Assembly (NCBI RefSeq): GCF_021502675.1
Contig: NZ_JAKFHA010000019.1
Coordinates: 102,320-153,178, forward strand
From: Yinghuangia soli
Lineage (GTDB): Bacteria > Actinomycetota > Actinomycetes > Streptomycetales > Streptomycetaceae
DNA: 50,859 nucleotides
Direction: 5' to 3'
Below the pieces are notes generated by a model. That model was not told the origin of the DNA, searched no databases, and saw only the letters and a program-made list of their open reading frames with translations. Position 1 is the stretch's first letter. Each line of letters starts with the position of its first letter. This document shows, piece by piece, positions 16,468 through 24,939 of this stretch. The position numbers and the translations under genes are program-made.

Positions 16468-17694
16468 GTGGCGTTCTTGTCCCGGATCAAGACCGGCCGT
16501 CGCGTGTTCGCGGTCGCAGCGGCTCTCGCGGTGGCGGCGGTGGCGGTGCCGACCGCGGCTCCGGGTGCCATCGCGGTGCCGGTGGGCGATGTGGTGGTGG
16601 CCGGGGAGCCCGGCGGAGGCGGGGGCACAGGCGATGCCTGGCGTATCCCCGCCTCGGTGACCGACAACGGCGGCGTCTCGGCGATCGACAGTGCCGGTGG
16701 TACGACGTTCTCGGTGGGCTTCGACTCGGGTACCGACGCGGAGCCGCGTTTCGTCCCCCTGGCCACCCGCTGGGATGGCAGGCAATGGGCCTCGGATCAT
16801 GTGCAGTTGCCGCCCGGTTCGACGGAGGCCCGGCTGGACGGAATCGCCGCGGTAGGCCCGCGGGATGCCTGGGCGGTCGGGACATGGTTCGTCGCGACGC
16901 CGAGCGGTGGCGTGCCGCGCCAGTTCATCGCGCACTGGGACGGGACGTCGTGGCAGCCCGTCGACGCCGACGGCTTCGGGCCGGCGGGCGGGTTGACCGC
17001 GGTCTCCGCAAGTGGGCCGGACGATGTGTGGGCCGTCGGGTACGGATACAACGCGGCGGGCGGCCTGAAGACCACCGTCCGGCACTTCGACGGGACCGCC
17101 TGGTCCGAGGTGGAGACCGGCGCCGCGCTTGGCGACCGGCCGTGGGACGGTTACTGGGTCTCGGACGTCGCCGCTGCCGCGCCCGACGACGTCTGGCTGG
17201 TCGGCGTCGGCAACCTGACCGTGCACTACGACGGCCGCTCGTGGACCCGTGCGGACGCTGCCCCGGACCGCAACGTGTGGCTGGAGGCCGTCCGTACCGA
17301 TCGGGTGTACGGAACCTGGGCCGTGGGCTTCTTCACCGAACTGGGCATCCCGCACACACCGGCAGCCTTCCGCTGGAACGGCCGGGAGTGGCAGGCCGTG
17401 GCCGTTCCTGCCGATCCGCACGTGCATCTCGAGGACGTGGCGTTCACGGTGACCGGGCCGGTGGCCGTCGGCTACACCATGAACACCGAGACCGGTTACG
17501 CCGTCACGCTGCCGGTGTGGCCGGCGCAGAAGGCGCAGTATGTCGAGACACCTCGGGGTGCGACGGCGTTGTTCACCGCCGAGGCGGGCCCGGCGGGCAT
17601 CGGGCTGTGGGTCGGCGGCGCCACCAAGTCACCGAGCAGCGAGTGGAACTACGCGTCCTTCACGGCGTGGTCGCTCATGCCACGACGCTACTGA
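16468..17694 (+). CDS. Secreted beta-propeller-like repeat protein
   Basis: A 408-residue secreted protein. Residues 1-36 form a Sec signal (basic RIKTGRR, hydrophobic Ala/Val core, likely cleavage near APGAIA-VP). The mature part has repeated units of the type 'DxWAVG ... HWDGTSW': PRDAWAVGTW, HWDGTSWQPV, DDVWAVGYG, HFDGTAWSEV, DDVWLVGVG, HYDGRSWTRA, FRWNGREW. Such alternation is typical of bladed propeller folds used for extracellular binding. No catalytic motif is evident. GTG 16468 is preceded by GGAGG. It is convergent with the next gene, and the two 3' ends overlap by 20 bases. Confidence 0.75.
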   Translation: MAFLSRIKTGRRVFAVAAALAVAAVAVPTAAPGAIAVPVGDVVVAGEPGGGGGTGDAWRIPASVTDNGGVSAIDSAGGTTFSVGFDSGTDAEPRFVPLATRWDGRQWASDHVQLPPGSTEARLDGIAAVGPRDAWAVGTWFVATPSGGVPRQFIAHWDGTSWQPVDADGFGPAGGLTAVSASGPDDVWAVGYGYNAAGGLKTTVRHFDGTAWSEVETGAALGDRPWDGYWVSDVAAAAPDDVWLVGVGNLTVHYDGRSWTRADAAPDRNVWLEAVRTDRVYGTWAVGFFTELGIPHTPAAFRWNGREWQAVAVPADPHVHLEDVAFTVTGPVAVGYTMNTETGYAVTLPVWPAQKAQYVETPRGATALFTAEAGPAGIGLWVGGATKSPSSEWNYASFTAWSLMPRRY

Positions 17695-18268
17695 CCGCAG
17701 CCGAGTTCGCCGTGTGGCGGAGCTTGTAGGAGTGGGTCAGGGCTGCCATCGCCGGGCCCCAGATGACCAAAGGCTGGTACGCCAGGCCCACCCATAGGCT
17801 TCCGGTCTCGGTCATGTCGTCCTGCGGGACGACCCACCAGAAGGCGAACTGGCCGCCGAGGACCGTCATCGCGATGGCGACGGTCCAGCCCAGGCGGATG
17901 ACGGTGCGGGGAGTGAGCGTTCGGCCGCCGAGGCGCGGGAGCCAGGTCGGGAGGCGGACCGGGCGTTCACTGATCAGGTACAGCGCGGCCAAGGCGAGGA
18001 GTTCGGAACCGACGCTGAGGATCACCACCCAGGTGCGCCCGAAGAGGTCCATGCCCAGGGCCTCGTAGCCCTCGTCCGTGTAGCCGCCCTGGTGGCCGGC
18101 CGCCAGCATCAGACGCCAGACGCACGTGGGGAGCGAGATCAGGGTGATCGCGTGGGCGAGGTGGACGGCCCAGCGCGGGGCTGGGGGCACCGCGTCGGCG
18201 GGCTCGGCAAGCTTCGCGGAGTCGGTGGATTCGGGTGTGGGGTCGGCGGCGTCGGCGATCTTGGGCAC
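17675..18268 (-). CDS. Four-helix integral membrane protein
   Basis: A 197-residue membrane protein. A ~30-residue polar, acidic N-terminal arm precedes four predicted membrane helices (about residues 36-57, 82-100, 125-147, 160-180), with a short periplasmic-type loop HQGGYTDEGYEALG. I recognise no named family; related 'membrane proteins' without function are common in streptomycetes. The ATG start has little ribosome-site support. The end of the gene overlaps the 3' end of the convergent secreted-protein gene by 20 bases. Confidence 0.65.
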   Translation of the reverse strand: MPKIADAADPTPESTDSAKLAEPADAVPPAPRWAVHLAHAITLISLPTCVWRLMLAAGHQGGYTDEGYEALGMDLFGRTWVVILSVGSELLALAALYLISERPVRLPTWLPRLGGRTLTPRTVIRLGWTVAIAMTVLGGQFAFWWVVPQDDMTETGSLWVGLAYQPLVIWGPAMAALTHSYKLRHTANSAAVSSVVA

Positions 18269-18380
18269 GGCATGATCCTCGCCGCGCGGGGGCGCAGATT
18301 CTTCGACCGGGCGGCGGATCGTTCGGCCGGGGAATCTCGTCCGTTGTGGGGATTGCCCGTTGTGCGGCTCGTACCCAGGG

Positions 18381-19214
18381 TCAGCGCGGGCGCAGCAGCG
18401 GCGGGTGCAGAGTGGTCGCCGGGCCGCGGCGGTAGAGGGCCGCCGGCTTGCCGCGGCCGCCGGTGAGGCGGGACGCGCCGGGCACCGGGGTCACGAAGCC
18501 GGGGCTGGCCAGCACCTTGCGGCGGAAGTTGGGGCGGTCGAGCGTCGCGCCCCAGACGGTCTCGTAGACCTGCTGCAGCTCGCCCAGGGTGAACTCCGGT
18601 GGGCAGAACGCCGTTGCCACGCAGGTGTATTCGAGCTTGGCTCCGGTGCGGTCAAGCGCATCGGCGAGGATCGCGGCGTGGTCGAAGGCCAGCGGGCCGA
18701 CCGTGGCGACCGGCGTCCAGCGGGCCTGGTCCGCGTCGCCGCCACCGGACGCGGCCGGTTCCGGCAGGTCGGGGACCAGGGCGGTGTACGCCACGGACAC
18801 GACGCGCATGCGCGGGTCGCGGTCCGGAGCGCTGTACGTGCGCAGTTGTTCGAGCTGCAGGTCTGCGACGAGCGCGTCGGGGAGCCCGGTCTCCTCGGCG
18901 AGTTCGCGCCGGGCCGCGTCCTCCGCGGATTCGCGGGCATGCAGGAAGCCGCCGGGCAGCGCCCAGCGGCCCGCGTACGGCGGTTCGCCACGGCGGATGA
19001 GGAGTGTGTGCAGCTGCCCGGCGCGGATGGTGAAGACCGCGAGGTCGACGGTGACCGCGAACGGTTCGAACGCCCGGGGGTCGTAGCCCTCCGGGCGTTC
19101 GGCGGCCAAGCGTCCGGTGTCCAAGCGGTCGACGTCCAAGCGTTCGGCGGCCAAGCGTCCGGCCCGCGAAACGTCCCGCGCCGACCCGTCGTGCGCGGGG
19201 CTGCCCGTGCTCAT
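18381..19214 (-). CDS. nrtR: NrtR-family NUDIX-domain transcriptional regulator of NAD metabolism
   Basis: A 277-residue regulator. An Arg/Leu/Asp-rich heptad-like arm (residues ~15-42) precedes a NUDIX domain with the box GGFLHARES...REL-EETG, then a C-terminal winged helix (FTLGELQQVYETVWG and LDRPNFRRKVLA). This is the NrtR arrangement, in which the NUDIX domain senses ADP-ribose and the winged helix binds operators of NAD-biosynthesis genes. Its ATG overlaps the nadR stop (ATGA, 19211-19214), making it the third gene of pnuC-nadR-nrtR. The operon context and the palindrome at 20976-21000 support autoregulation. A NUDIX hydrolase without regulatory role is the alternative. Confidence 0.85.
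   Translation of the reverse strand: MSTGSPAHDGSARDVSRAGRLAAERLDVDRLDTGRLAAERPEGYDPRAFEPFAVTVDLAVFTIRAGQLHTLLIRRGEPPYAGRWALPGGFLHARESAEDAARRELAEETGLPDALVADLQLEQLRTYSAPDRDPRMRVVSVAYTALVPDLPEPAASGGGDADQARWTPVATVGPLAFDHAAILADALDRTGAKLEYTCVATAFCPPEFTLGELQQVYETVWGATLDRPNFRRKVLASPGFVTPVPGASRLTGGRGKPAALYRRGPATTLHPPLLRPR
19096..19162. repeat. Short direct repeats inside the nrtR 5' region
   Basis: A 22-base segment starting CGTTCGGCGGCCAAGCG occurs exactly at 19096-19117 and 19141-19162, with related 15-base GTCCAAGCG units between. On the coding strand this gives repeated RLAAER/RLDVDR heptapeptide-like units in the N-terminal arm of NrtR, which is likely variable in length between strains. Confidence 0.7.
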
Positions 19215-20290
19215 CGGCGTTCGGGCAGCGGGTCGGCGAAGTGCCAGCCCTCGGCGAGCAGTCCGTCCACCGCCGCGACCGCAGTGGCGAGCCGCTGCTC
19301 GCGGGTTCCGCGCACGGTGATGAACCGGCGCCCGGTGGACGTCAGTTCGTCGTGGAAGCGGCCGGTCATCCAAGGCCGCAGTTCGGGTCCGTCGCGCAGT
19401 CCGTCGTCCTCGAAGGGCACGTCCTCGTGGTGGGTGAGGATGTAGAGCTGCCGCCGGGTGCGGGCGGCGATGGCCTCGACCTCCGGGTTGCGTCCGCCCA
19501 TGTAGCGCTCGTGCCAGATGGTGGTGGCGAACGAGTCGGTGTCGCAGAAGAGGACGGGCGAGCCGCTGCGCGCCGCGGCTTCCTCGTCGGCGTCCTGCTG
19601 CCGGGCGATCACCGGGAACTCCTCCGTGCGGAACTCGATGTCCTCCCAGGTGGCCTGCGGGTTCTCGGCCTGGGCCCGGGCGAGCATGAGTTCACTGTAT
19701 CGGCGGCCGTATTCGGCGACGTACCCCGTCTGCGCCCACACGCCGCCGCGTGCCCGGTAGTGCGCGGCGAGCGCGAGGGAGAGCGTGGTGGTGCCGGTGG
19801 ACTCCGCGCCCAGGACGACCACCCGCCGGGCGAGCGCGCCGCGGACCGCGGGGGCGAGGAACTCCCAGGAGCCGACGGGGTCTTTGCGTACCGCGGTGCC
19901 GGAGACCGGATACCGGGTGCGGTCGAGGTCGACGCACACCTCGGCCGCGCCGAAGCGCCGGGCGAGTTCGGCGCCGTACTCCTCGGAACTGAAGACGGCG
20001 TCGACGCGGTCCGGTACCGCAGCCTGGAAGACGGCCATGTGGGCGTCCCAGATCGCCGCGTCGTGCAGGTCGACGGGATGGTCGTCCATGGCCCCGACGA
20101 CATGCACGTCCGGGTGTTCGTCGCGCATCCACGCGACCCGGTCGGCGAGCGGGACCGACTCGACGGACGCCGCGCACACGAGCACGGTGAGCCGCTCGCA
20201 GCGGGCCTGCGCGGTGCGGACGAGGTGGTGGTGGCCGGCGTGCGGCGGATAGAACTTGCCGAGCACCAGGCCGTGGCCGAAGCGCGTCAT
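19211..20290 (-). CDS. nadR: NadR-like NMN adenylyltransferase / ribosylnicotinamide kinase
   Basis: A 359-residue two-domain enzyme of NAD salvage. Residues 1-~150 are a nucleotidyltransferase domain: GKFYPPHAGH with HxGH at 17-20 and the late motif VSGTAVRKDP (129-138). This half should join NMN and ATP to NAD. Residues ~155-345 are a P-loop kinase domain that would phosphorylate nicotinamide riboside. Its Walker A reads GAESTGTTTL (161-170), with Thr167 where the usual lysine stands, so kinase activity needs proof. There is no N-terminal repressor domain as in enterobacterial NadR; the separate NrtR encoded next door fills that role. It overlaps pnuC and nrtR by 4 bases each. Confidence 0.88.
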   Translation of the reverse strand: MTRFGHGLVLGKFYPPHAGHHHLVRTAQARCERLTVLVCAASVESVPLADRVAWMRDEHPDVHVVGAMDDHPVDLHDAAIWDAHMAVFQAAVPDRVDAVFSSEEYGAELARRFGAAEVCVDLDRTRYPVSGTAVRKDPVGSWEFLAPAVRGALARRVVVLGAESTGTTTLSLALAAHYRARGGVWAQTGYVAEYGRRYSELMLARAQAENPQATWEDIEFRTEEFPVIARQQDADEEAAARSGSPVLFCDTDSFATTIWHERYMGGRNPEVEAIAARTRRQLYILTHHEDVPFEDDGLRDGPELRPWMTGRFHDELTSTGRRFITVRGTREQRLATAVAAVDGLLAEGWHFADPLPERR

Positions 20291-20964
20291 GCCGCAGCCT
20301 CCCGGGCCGGTCGGGCGCCGGCGACGGCATCGAGGCGGGTCGCCGCCTCGGCACGCTGCCAGTTGCGCAGGCCGACGACGCACAGGGCGAGGAACCCGGC
20401 GTACAGGATCGAGGTCAGGTAGAGCTCCTTGTACGCGTACAGCGGGATGTAGACGATGTCCGCGGCGATCCAGATCCACCAGGACTCGACCAGCTTTCGG
20501 CACTGGCCGTACGTCGCGACCAGCGACAGCGCGGTGGTCAGTGCGTCCCAGAACGGGACCTGCGAATCGGTGGCCCGGTCGAGCAGGATCGCGATCCCGG
20601 CGGTGCCGGCCGCGCCCGCGGCCGCGAGCCACAGCCATTCGGTACGCGTGGTGCGGCGCACCGCGAGGGCGTCGGAGGTGCCGGGGCCGCCGCCGCGCAG
20701 CCAGGCGCGCCAGCCGAAGACGGCCAGCACGATGAAGACGACCTGCAGCCCGGCGTCCGCGTAGAGCGCGGCGTCGGTGAAGAGCAGGATGAAGAAGATG
20801 TTGTTGGCGATGCCGATCGGCCAGTTGGCGATGTGCTGGCGCGCGACGAGCCATACGCAGAGCGCGCCGCTGCCGAAGCCCAGGACCTCGACCCAGCTGA
20901 ACGGCGTGTCGAGCAGCGTGAACAGCGGTCTCTGGAGTGGTTCGAGTATCTCGGTCAGGCTCAT
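20287..20964 (-). CDS. pnuC: PnuC-type nicotinamide riboside transporter
   Basis: A 225-residue membrane protein with about seven helices. It carries the PnuC signatures ARQHIANWPIGIANN and SWWIWIAADIVYIPLYAYK, whose Trp/Asn residues line the nucleoside-binding channel. It should import nicotinamide riboside by facilitated diffusion, with the co-encoded NadR kinase trapping it by phosphorylation. It is the first gene of the operon. GGGGGG lies a few bases before its ATG, and the 25-base palindrome ends 11 bases upstream of the start. Confidence 0.92.
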   Translation of the reverse strand: MSLTEILEPLQRPLFTLLDTPFSWVEVLGFGSGALCVWLVARQHIANWPIGIANNIFFILLFTDAALYADAGLQVVFIVLAVFGWRAWLRGGGPGTSDALAVRRTTRTEWLWLAAAGAAGTAGIAILLDRATDSQVPFWDALTTALSLVATYGQCRKLVESWWIWIAADIVYIPLYAYKELYLTSILYAGFLALCVVGLRNWQRAEAATRLDAVAGARPAREAAA

Positions 20965-20975
20965 GCCCGCCCCCC

Positions 20976-21020
20976 TTTAATAGTCGAGGTGACTATAAAA
21001 AGAGGGGCGGATCGGCACAA
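20976..21020 (-). promoter_or_regulatory. pnuC-nadR-nrtR promoter with NrtR-type operator palindrome
   Basis: Left arm TTTAATAGTC (20976-20985) and right arm GACTATAAAA (20991-21000) are inverted repeats with 9 of 10 matches around GAGGT. Read on the minus strand, TATAGT (20997-20992) makes a good -10 box and TTGTGC (21020-21015) a -35 box with a 17-base spacer. The palindrome therefore covers the -10 and start-site region. Binding by the operon's own NrtR would repress transcription when NAD is sufficient (inference from family biology). Confidence 0.75.
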
Positions 21021-21036
21021 GGCATTTGAGGCGTCG

Positions 21037-21570
21037 TCATGCCGCAGGTTCGTGGGGGCAGACGGCCAGAAGGCAGGAGAACGCCGCCTTGACGTCGTGC
21101 GGCCCGAAGCGCGCCGCGGTCAGGCTCTGCTGCGGGTCGCGGATCCCGTAGTACTCGGGCAGGAAGGACAGGTCGTCCCACTCCTCGTAAAGGTGTGCCC
21201 GTACCAACGTGCGGTCGCAGCGCGTGCAGGTGATCCAGGGCACGACGACGAGTTCGCCGGCCGTCGGGTACGCCGGCGAAGTGGGTGTGTCCGCAGGCAG
21301 CACAAGGAGGCCCGGCTCGGCTTCGCCCGCCGCCAGGCACTGAGCGAGCCGGGATTCGACCATCTCGCGGACCGACCAGATCTCGGCCAGTACGGCGATC
21401 TCGGCGCGCTCGGTCCCGGTGATCGGGACCTGGTGCGTCACGAGTGCGGCGACGAGGTGGTCGATGCCGCCTTCCTGCTCGCCGATGTCCCGGAAGCCCA
21501 GGATCTCTTCGGCGTCGGCGCGCGGAAGGTGGTCGGCGAGGCGTTCCCACAGCGCGGATTCGTCGAACAT
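21037..21570 (-). CDS. Hypothetical protein with CxxC motif
   Basis: A 177-residue soluble protein. The N-terminal half is helical and acidic (ADHLPRADAEEILGF, ERAEIAVLAEIWSVREMVES). The C-terminal half contains WITCTRCDRTLVRAHLYEEWDDLSF, where the CxxC pair plus later His/Cys could bind zinc, and ends near a CPHEP motif. I recognise no family. The ATG lies 123 bases from the SCO6745-type gene end, on the same strand, upstream of the NAD operon. Function is unknown. Confidence 0.6.
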   Translation of the reverse strand: MFDESALWERLADHLPRADAEEILGFRDIGEQEGGIDHLVAALVTHQVPITGTERAEIAVLAEIWSVREMVESRLAQCLAAGEAEPGLLVLPADTPTSPAYPTAGELVVVPWITCTRCDRTLVRAHLYEEWDDLSFLPEYYGIRDPQQSLTAARFGPHDVKAAFSCLLAVCPHEPAA

Positions 21571-21693
21571 GCCGGGGAGGCTAGCGGGCCGGGCAGACGA
21601 CGACGCACCGACAAAAGGGACGGCGGCAGGCAGGCGGCCGGGATCACTCCGCCGTCCGCCCGCCGCACCGCGTCCCTCGAGAAGACCGCGTGG

Positions 21694-22584
21694 CTACCAG
21701 ACCGGCGCCTGCACGTTTGCGATCCCCAGCGTGTTGGTGGACGGCAGCAGCCCGGACAGCAGCGCAGCCGTCAGCAGCGGGACGTTGACCTCCAGGAGCC
21801 GGTCGATGGACTTCTCCCCCAGCGCGCGCCAAGGCCCGGAGGCCAGTTGGTCGGTCTGCCGCTCGATCAGGTCGCGGGCCTCGCGGCAGGTGTCGGTGGC
21901 GTTCCCGTCCGCGTCCAGCCAGCCGCGCGAGCGCAGGCGGTCGGTGGCCGCGGCCCACTCCTCGTCGGTCCACTCGCGGCTTGCGAAGGTCTCCGCCGGG
22001 GCGGCGCCGATCGCGGCGAACGAGACGAGCGCCTCGCAGCCGTCGAGCCCGTGCGTGACCAGCGCGGCGACGTGGCCGTCCCCGCGGTGCTCGCGCAGCA
22101 GGGAGATGCCCTGCCACAGGGCCAGGTGCGGTTCGTCGGGCCACGGCAGGTCGGCGGTGGCCGAGGCGAGCGGGCGGCCGACGGTGTCCGCGGCCTCCGC
22201 GGCGCGGCGGACCAGCGCGGCCGCCTCGGCGAGTTCGGGGCTGCCGAGCTGGTCGCCGAGGAGCGTGCGGTACATGCTGTCGACGGCCCGCAGGCGGCCC
22301 TCCAGCACCTGGCCGGCGTCCGCGACGGTCCACGCGGGGCCGATGTGCCGGGCGACCATGGCGGGGCTGAAGCTGTAGAAGGCCGCGGTGACCTGGCGGG
22401 GACCGGCTTCGCCCAGCGGGGCCGCGCGGAACGGGAAGTACCAGGGCCAGCGGGTGTCCGCGGCGTATCCGAGGCGGGCGGCCTCCGCGAAGACCTCCGG
22501 GGCGTAGAAGAACGGCGCGTACACCGGCTCCAGTTGGTGCCACACACGGCGGGCGGCCTGCCAGTAGTAGACGTCGTCGGACAT
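21694..22584 (-). CDS. SCO6745 family protein
   Basis: A 296-residue protein matching the actinomycete SCO6745-type family, with the order RRVWHQLEPVYAPFFYAPE, WYFPFRAAPLGEAGP, AAFYSFSPAMVARHIGPAW and a C-terminal winged-helix-like part (ATDRLRSRGWLDADG ... EARDLIERQTDQLA). Members are thought to be helix-turn-helix-containing proteins of unknown role; DNA binding is inferred only. ATG 22584 is chosen because homology starts there, with GCGAGG upstream. It stands alone, between a small unknown gene and the acyl-CoA dehydrogenase gene. Confidence 0.75.
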   Translation of the reverse strand: MSDDVYYWQAARRVWHQLEPVYAPFFYAPEVFAEAARLGYAADTRWPWYFPFRAAPLGEAGPRQVTAAFYSFSPAMVARHIGPAWTVADAGQVLEGRLRAVDSMYRTLLGDQLGSPELAEAAALVRRAAEAADTVGRPLASATADLPWPDEPHLALWQGISLLREHRGDGHVAALVTHGLDGCEALVSFAAIGAAPAETFASREWTDEEWAAATDRLRSRGWLDADGNATDTCREARDLIERQTDQLASGPWRALGEKSIDRLLEVNVPLLTAALLSGLLPSTNTLGIANVQAPVW

Positions 22585-22755
22585 CGGGCCTCGCAATCGG
22601 GACGGTCGCCGGAAGGTTGCCGGACGGCTGCCGATCACGCTAAGCGGGCGGTCCGGCTGCCATCGTCCGGCGCGGCGGGCAGTGTCCAGAATGCGCGGGC
22701 GCCGGCCGCCCCTCTGCCGACGGCAGAGGCGACCGGCGTCCGAAATGCCCGGACC

Positions 22756-23898
22756 TCAGAGGCCGTACGTCTTCGCGATGATCTCGCGCTGGATCTCGCT
22801 GGTGCCGCCGTAGATCGTGGACACGACGGTCGCCCGGACGTGGCGTTCCATCTCGTACTCGGTGGCATAGCCGTAGCCGCCCATCATCTGCATGCCCTCC
22901 AGGGCGATGCGCTTGGCGGTCTCGGTGACCTTGAGCTTGGCCATGGACGCCTGGCGGGGCAGCAGCCGGGCCGGGTCGCTGTCGACCTGGGCGGCGACCG
23001 AGTAGACCAGCAGGGTGCAGCACTCGAGTTCGGTGGCCAGGTCGGCGATGCGGTGCGCGAGGGCCTGGAAGCTGCCGATGGGCTGCCCGAACTGCTCGCG
23101 CTGCTTGATGTAGGCGAGGGTGTCGTCGAAGGCGCGGCGGGCGGTGCCGAGCATCATCGCGGCGAGGATGAGGCGCTCGGTGTTGAGGCCGCCCATGAGC
23201 TGGCGCCACGCGTGGTCGACCTCGCCGACCACGGCGTCCGCGGGGAGTTCGAGGTCGGTGAAGAACAGGTCGTTGACCTCGCGGCCGCCCATGGTGTCGA
23301 TCTGCCGGATGTCCAGCCCAGCGGTGCCCGCCGGGACGTGGAACATCGTGAGGCCCTGGTGCTTGTCGCCGGAGCTGTCGGTGCGCGCGATGAGCAGGAT
23401 CGAGTCGGCGAAGTGCGCGTTGGAGCACCAGGTCTTCTGGCCGTTGACGCGCCAGCCGTCGGCGGTGCGTTCGGCGCGGCAGGTGAGTGCGCCGACATCC
23501 GATCCGGCGCCGGGCTCGGACATCGAGATGGCCAGCACCGAGCCTTCGCAGAAGCGCTTGAGGACGGACTCGCGCTGCGCCGGGGTGCCGAAGCGCTGGT
23601 AGACGCCGGCGGTGATGCGCGCGGGTCCGTGGCCGCCGATGGGCGCCATGCCGTACGCAGTCTCCTCCAGGAACAGGCAGGCGTCGACCATGCCGCCGCC
23701 CGCGCCGCCGAGCTCCTCGGGGATCGCGACGCCGAGCCAGCCGAGCCCGGCCATCTTGCGGTAGAGCTCGTCGCTGTGGGTGCGCGTGCCGCCGCCGGTG
23801 AGTTCCAGGCGGCGTTCCCGGGTGCCGCATTCGCGCCGTACGAAGTCCTTCACGGCTTCGACGAACGCCTGCTGTTCCGCGGTGATCGTGCGTGTCAT
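22756..23898 (-). CDS. Acyl-CoA dehydrogenase
   Basis: A 380-residue FAD-dependent acyl-CoA dehydrogenase, oxidising an acyl-CoA to the 2-enoyl-CoA. Visible hallmarks are LGWLGVAIPEELGG, SMSEPGAGSD (FAD/substrate loop), GQKTWCSNA, YIKQREQFGQPI and the C-terminal IYGGTSEIQREII. At the position of the catalytic Glu of medium-chain enzymes there is Gly (IYGGT). Glu241 in NTERL aligns with the alternative base used by isovaleryl-CoA-type enzymes, so branched or bulky substrates are plausible. It is divergent from the MpaB-type oxygenase gene; the TetR gene coupled to that may control both. Confidence 0.9.
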   Translation of the reverse strand: MTRTITAEQQAFVEAVKDFVRRECGTRERRLELTGGGTRTHSDELYRKMAGLGWLGVAIPEELGGAGGGMVDACLFLEETAYGMAPIGGHGPARITAGVYQRFGTPAQRESVLKRFCEGSVLAISMSEPGAGSDVGALTCRAERTADGWRVNGQKTWCSNAHFADSILLIARTDSSGDKHQGLTMFHVPAGTAGLDIRQIDTMGGREVNDLFFTDLELPADAVVGEVDHAWRQLMGGLNTERLILAAMMLGTARRAFDDTLAYIKQREQFGQPIGSFQALAHRIADLATELECCTLLVYSVAAQVDSDPARLLPRQASMAKLKVTETAKRIALEGMQMMGGYGYATEYEMERHVRATVVSTIYGGTSEIQREIIAKTYGL

Positions 23899-23967
23899 CT
23901 GTGCGCCCCCTGCTGGTTGCCGGGCCGGGCTGTGGTGGACTGGTCGCGCGATGATCCAAAGATACAT

Positions 23968-23986
23968 TTGACGTTGACTTGTGTCA
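23968..23986. promoter_or_regulatory. Candidate operator between divergent acyl-CoA dehydrogenase and MpaB genes
   Basis: The 159-base divergent gap holds TTGACGTTGACTTGTGTCA, in which TGAC (23969-23972) and GTCA (23983-23986) are inverted. The two TTGAC elements also resemble -35 boxes. It is a candidate site for the TetR protein encoded at 24936, by position and imperfect symmetry only. Confidence 0.35.
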
Positions 23987-24057
23987 TCGGAATGCCGACC
24001 CTGGAAGTACCCCGGACACACCGTCAGCAGGCTTGTCCCACAAGAGAGTTGGTGGCC

Positions 24058-24939
24058 ATGCAGAGCACGTCGCCGAGCACGGCGGCCCTCAGGGAACGGC
24101 CGGCGGGGCCGCCTCGCGGCAGCGAGTTGTGGCGCAGGTTCGGCGACATACGCGGCTTCGGACTGACCGCTCAGGTGCTCGCGATGCAGGTCGCGCACCC
24201 GGTGGTCGGCGCGGGTGTCGTGGAGCACTCGGACTACCGGAGCGATCCGTACGGCCGCTTCAAGCGCACCTACCGCTCGATCACCACGGTCGTCTACGGC
24301 GGCCCGCGCCGCGCGGCCGCCGAGTCCGAGCGGCTCCGCGTCCTGCACCGCGCGATACGCGGCACCGACGAACTCGGCCGCAAGTACCACGCGCTGGACC
24401 CCGCAGCGTACGCCTGGGTGCACCTCACGCTCGTCAAGGTGGTCGTCGACGCGCACGCGATGTTCGGCCGTCCCATGACGCGGGCCGAGCTGGACGCCTA
24501 TTACGCGGACAGCGTCCGCCTCGGCCTGGTCCTCGGCGTACGCCCGCAGGATCTCCCGTCTACCTGGGCAGAGTTCCTCGCCTACCACGACCACACGGTC
24601 GAGCACGTACTGGAGGACACCCGCGCGCTGCGCGAACTCCTCGACGGCATCCGCAGCCCCGCGAAGCCGAATGCCCTGCACCGGCTCCCCGACCGGCGCT
24701 GGCACGAACTCACCGCGCCCACAAGCCGGATGTACTACCTGATCACCGTGGCCGCACTCCCCGAGACGCTGCGCAAGCGCTGCAACCTCGCCCTCACCGC
24801 CGCCGAGGCGCACGACGTCGACCGCGCCGCCCGCCGGATCCGGACCGCCACCGCGTTCATCCCTGCCCCGGCCCGCCGCGCACCCGCGATCCTCGCCCCG
24901 CGCGTCTTCGAACTCCTGGGTACCATCGGGACCCGATGA
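24058..24939 (+). CDS. Oxygenase MpaB family protein (DUF2236)
   Basis: A 293-residue protein of the MpaB/latex-clearing-protein superfamily (DUF2236), a helical haem-type oxygenase fold. Typical segments are MQVAHPVVGAGVVEHSDYRS, PYGRFKRTYRSITTVVYG, AWVHLTLVKVVVDAHAMFG and YYADSVRLG; the conserved histidines in the first and third may bind the cofactor. It probably oxygenates a hydrophobic substrate. ATG 24058 is chosen because the protein's basic N terminus starts there; ATG 23990 would add an unconserved arm. Its stop overlaps the start of the TetR gene (ATGA). Confidence 0.85.
   Translation: MQSTSPSTAALRERPAGPPRGSELWRRFGDIRGFGLTAQVLAMQVAHPVVGAGVVEHSDYRSDPYGRFKRTYRSITTVVYGGPRRAAAESERLRVLHRAIRGTDELGRKYHALDPAAYAWVHLTLVKVVVDAHAMFGRPMTRAELDAYYADSVRLGLVLGVRPQDLPSTWAEFLAYHDHTVEHVLEDTRALRELLDGIRSPAKPNALHRLPDRRWHELTAPTSRMYYLITVAALPETLRKRCNLALTAAEAHDVDRAARRIRTATAFIPAPARRAPAILAPRVFELLGTIGTR

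Noticed and set aside
20965-21036. NAD+ or other riboswitch in front of pnuC
   Set aside because: The leader is only ~11 bases from the palindrome to the ATG; a DNA operator explains the symmetry better than an RNA structure.
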